A stretch of DNA of 64,000 nucleotides, taken from the NCBI RefSeq assembly GCF_021696945.1, contig NZ_JACYHE010000001.1, forward strand, positions 144,302-208,301. The letters are read 5' to 3'. The translations under genes were made by a program, and so were the position numbers. The notes under the pieces are model-generated. The model saw only the letters and a list, made by a program, of their open reading frames with translations, was not told the origin of the DNA and did no database searches. This stretch comes from Streptomyces sp. JJ36 (lineage in GTDB: Bacteria > Actinomycetota > Actinomycetes > Streptomycetales > Streptomycetaceae). Positions 61,786-64,000 of the stretch are shown here, piece by piece (position 1 is the first letter of the stretch; each line of letters opens with the position of its first letter).

Positions 61786-64000
61786 TCAGTGCTCCCTCAC
61801 CAGCTCGGCGTAGGCGCCGCCCGCCGCCACGAGCTGTTCGTGCCGCCCGCGTTCCACGACCGTGCCGCGGTCCAGCACCACGATCTCGTCGCTGTCCCGC
61901 ACGGTGCTCAGCCGGTGGGCGATGACCACACAGGCGCAGCCGCGGCGGCGCAGGTTGTCGATGATGCGCTGCTCGGTCGCCGCGTCCAGCGCGCTGGTCA
62001 CCTCGTCCAGGACCAGGATGCTGGGGCGCCGGACCAGCGCCCGGGCGATCTCCAGACGCTGCCGCTGGCCGCCGGAGAAGTTCCGGCCGTCCTGCTCGAC
62101 CCGGCTGTGGATGCCGCCGGGACGCCGGGCCACCACATCGTCCACGACCGCGTCCTCCAGGGCGGCGCGGACGGCCTCGTCGGTGACGGACGGGTCCCAG
62201 AGCGCGACGTTGTCCCGGACCGTGCCCTCGAAGAGGAACACGTCCTGGTCGACGAAGGAGACGGAGGCGGCCAGCGCGCCGCGCGGGATGTCCTCCAGCC
62301 GCATGCCGTCGATCCGGATGGTGCCCTCCCACGGTGCGTACAGCCCGGAGACCAGGCGGGAGACGGTGGACTTGCCGCTGCCGGAGCCGCCGACGAGCGC
62401 GACCTGCCGTCCCGGGCCGACGCTCAGGGAGAAGTCCCGGAGCAGCGGCGCGTCCAGCGGGCTGTAGCCGAAGGTGATGCCGTCCAGCTCGACATGCCCC
62501 TTGAGACGGCGGGTGCTCGCGGCGGGCTCGCGGCGGGAGTAGAGCGGGTCGGCGGGGAAGTTCTCCACGTCCTTGAGCCGGGCGACGTCGGCGGCGAAGT
62601 CCTGGATGCGCCCGGCCACGCCGTTGAGCCGGGTGAGGGGCGCGGTGAAGGAGGTGATGAGCGCCTGGAAGGCGACCAGCAGGCCCACGGAGAGATGTCC
62701 CTCCACGGCCCGCATGCCGCCGATGAGCAGGATCAGCGCGCTGTTCAGGGCGGCCAGGGTGGGCGCCACGACGGCCAGCCAGGCGCTCGGCACGCCGAGT
62801 CGCTGCTGCACGTCCAGGGTGACGGCGTGCTGCCCGGCCCAGCGGCGGAAGAAGCCGTTCTCGCCGCCGGTGGCCTTCATGGTCTCGATGAGCTGGAGAC
62901 CGCTGTAGGAGGTGTTGGTGAGCCGGGCGGTGTCGGCGCGCAGCTTCTGGGTGCCGGTGGCGCGCAGCCGGATCACGATGCGCATGGCGACCACGTTGAG
63001 CAGCGCGATGCCGATGCCGACGACGGTCAGTTGCGGGTCGTACGTCCACAGCAGCACCGCGTAGAGCACCACGACCACCGCGTCCACGCCGGCCGCGGCC
63101 AGGTCCCGGGCGAGCGTCTCGGCGACGGTGTCGTTGGACTGGAGCCGCTGGACGAGGTCGGCCGGGTTCCGCTGGGAGAAGAAGGTGACCGGCAGCCGCA
63201 GCAGGTGGCGCAGGAAGCGGGCGCTGCCCAGGGTGGAGGAGATGATCCGGCCGCGCAGCAGGTTGGCCTGCTGGAGTGCGGTGAGGGTCGCGGTGAGTAC
63301 CAGCGAGGCCCCCATCGCCCCGAAGATCACACCGAGCAGCGAGGACTGGTCCCCGATCAGGAACATGTCGATGTAGGTGCGGCTGAGCGCGGGCACCGTG
63401 GCGCCGACGACCACCAGCAGCAGGCTGGAGAGGACCGCGGCGAGCAGGGTGCCGGAGGTGCCGCGCATCCGGGCCGGCAGGGCGCGCAGCACGCCGGGCT
63501 TGCGGCCGGTGCGGCGGAAGCCGGCCTCGGGCTCGAAGGTGAGCACGACGCCGGTGAAGCTGGTGTCGAACTCCTCCATGGGCACGAACCGGCGGCCCTT
63601 GTCCGGGTCGTTGATCCACACGCCCTTGCGGCCGAAGCGGCGGCCCATGCCGTCGTAGACGACGTAGTGGTTGAACTCCCAGAAGAGGACGGCCGGGGCG
63701 CGCACCTCGGCGAGCGCGGCCAGGTCCATCTGCATGCCCTTGGCGCGCAGGCCGTGGCTGCGGGCCGCCTTGAGCAGGTTGCTGGCGCGGGAGCCGTCCC
63801 GGGAGACGCCGCAGGCGATGCGCAGTTCCTCCAGCGGCACGAAGCGGCCGTAGTGGCCGAGGACCATGGCGAGCGCGGCCGCGCCGCACTCCACGGCCTC
63901 CATCTGGAGCACGGTGGGCGTCCGTACGGTGCGGGGCCGCGGCCCGCGGGGCACGGCCCGGGCCCGCGGGGCGGCCCGGCGGCGGCCGCCGCGGGCACCC
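61786..64000 (-). CDS. NHLP-type peptide exporter, C39 peptidase/permease/ATPase (cut by window edge)
   Basis: At least 737 aa. N-terminal C39 peptidase that removes double-glycine leaders: QMEAVECGAAALAMVLGHYG (catalytic Cys), NHYVVYDG (His) and INDPDKG (Asp). Six membrane helices follow (LLLVVVGATVPALSRTYIDM), and an ABC domain: GGSGSGKSTVSRL, FSGGQRQRLEIARAL, ILVLDEVTSALDA. The frame is open to the window end; the GTG at 63954 lacks a ribosome-binding site, so the real start is probably outside. Exports and trims a RiPP precursor encoded elsewhere. Confidence 0.9.
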   Translation of the reverse strand, partial: GARGGRRRAAPRARAVPRGPRPRTVRTPTVLQMEAVECGAAALAMVLGHYGRFVPLEELRIACGVSRDGSRASNLLKAARSHGLRAKGMQMDLAALAEVRAPAVLFWEFNHYVVYDGMGRRFGRKGVWINDPDKGRRFVPMEEFDTSFTGVVLTFEPEAGFRRTGRKPGVLRALPARMRGTSGTLLAAVLSSLLLVVVGATVPALSRTYIDMFLIGDQSSLLGVIFGAMGASLVLTATLTALQQANLLRGRIISSTLGSARFLRHLLRLPVTFFSQRNPADLVQRLQSNDTVAETLARDLAAAGVDAVVVVLYAVLLWTYDPQLTVVGIGIALLNVVAMRIVIRLRATGTQKLRADTARLTNTSYSGLQLIETMKATGGENGFFRRWAGQHAVTLDVQQRLGVPSAWLAVVAPTLAALNSALILLIGGMRAVEGHLSVGLLVAFQALITSFTAPLTRLNGVAGRIQDFAADVARLKDVENFPADPLYSRREPAASTRRLKGHVELDGITFGYSPLDAPLLRDFSLSVGPGRQVALVGGSGSGKSTVSRLVSGLYAPWEGTIRIDGMRLEDIPRGALAASVSFVDQDVFLFEGTVRDNVALWDPSVTDEAVRAALEDAVVDDVVARRPGGIHSRVEQDGRNFSGGQRQRLEIARALVRRPSILVLDEVTSALDAATEQRIIDNLRRRGCACVVIAHRLSTVRDSDEIVVLDRGTVVERGRHEQLVAAGGAYAELVREH

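Overview
The window is about 73% GC chromosomal DNA from a high-GC actinobacterium, almost certainly Streptomyces or a close relative. The evidence is the gene order atpIBEFHA / wecA-like / phosphatase-like / Sua5 / prmC / prfA / rpmE / LCP / rho / thrB / thrC / hom / lysA, frequent GTG and TTG starts, paired XRE+DUF397 genes, a CebR box, and CUT1 sugar importers without their own ATPase.

Left part (1-20.7 kb, all on the minus strand) is conserved housekeeping: the 5' half of the F1Fo ATP synthase operon (atpA cut by the window edge), a polyprenyl-phosphate sugar-phosphate transferase, a low-molecular-weight phosphatase-like protein with Ser in place of the catalytic Cys, tRNA threonylcarbamoylation (Sua5), translation termination (PrmC, RF1), ribosomal protein L31, an LCP wall-polymer ligase, Rho with a long charged insert, the threonine pathway (Hom, ThrC, ThrB), lysine synthesis (LysA), an ArgS-like anticodon-binding protein and an orphan response regulator.

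At 20.9-23.3 kb there is an NTF2-like protein under a well-formed promoter with two palindromes, an XRE/DUF397 regulator pair with a divergent small gene, and a tRNA-Arg(CCG) followed by a strong terminator. This looks like the edge between core and accessory DNA.

The accessory part (23.5-64 kb) holds a DUF1707 protein; a radical-SAM enzyme with two CX3CX2C motifs translationally overlapping a SAM methyltransferase; a 42-aa ORF coupled to an SRPBCC protein; an arabinofuranosidase/sugar-import operon behind a consensus promoter with TTCG/CGAA dyads; and a visibly less GC-rich trio (PUA/EVE-like, OGG-fold, NucS/DUF91-like). Next comes a six-gene STM4011-STM4015-type operon: two radical SAM proteins, an alkaline-phosphatase-like hydrolase, an ATP-grasp-like protein and two leucine-rich STM4015 paralogs, one of which is frameshifted near its start. 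Then follow a DUF6745 pair, a baeRF/Vms1-like protein, a secreted metalloprotease, a 1101-aa LuxR-type LAL regulator, a lipoprotein, an FAD monooxygenase, a GH6 cellulase behind a perfect CebR operator, a MarR-like regulator with an AT-rich divergent promoter, TerC and an aldo/keto reductase. At the right edge sit two NHLP-type peptide exporters, the second cut by the window end, so a RiPP cluster continues outside.

The best candidates for an undescribed system are the STM4011-STM4015 operon (36491-42628) and, second, the radical SAM/methyltransferase pair (24495-26911). All assignments are from reading sequence motifs and family knowledge; no database search was run.
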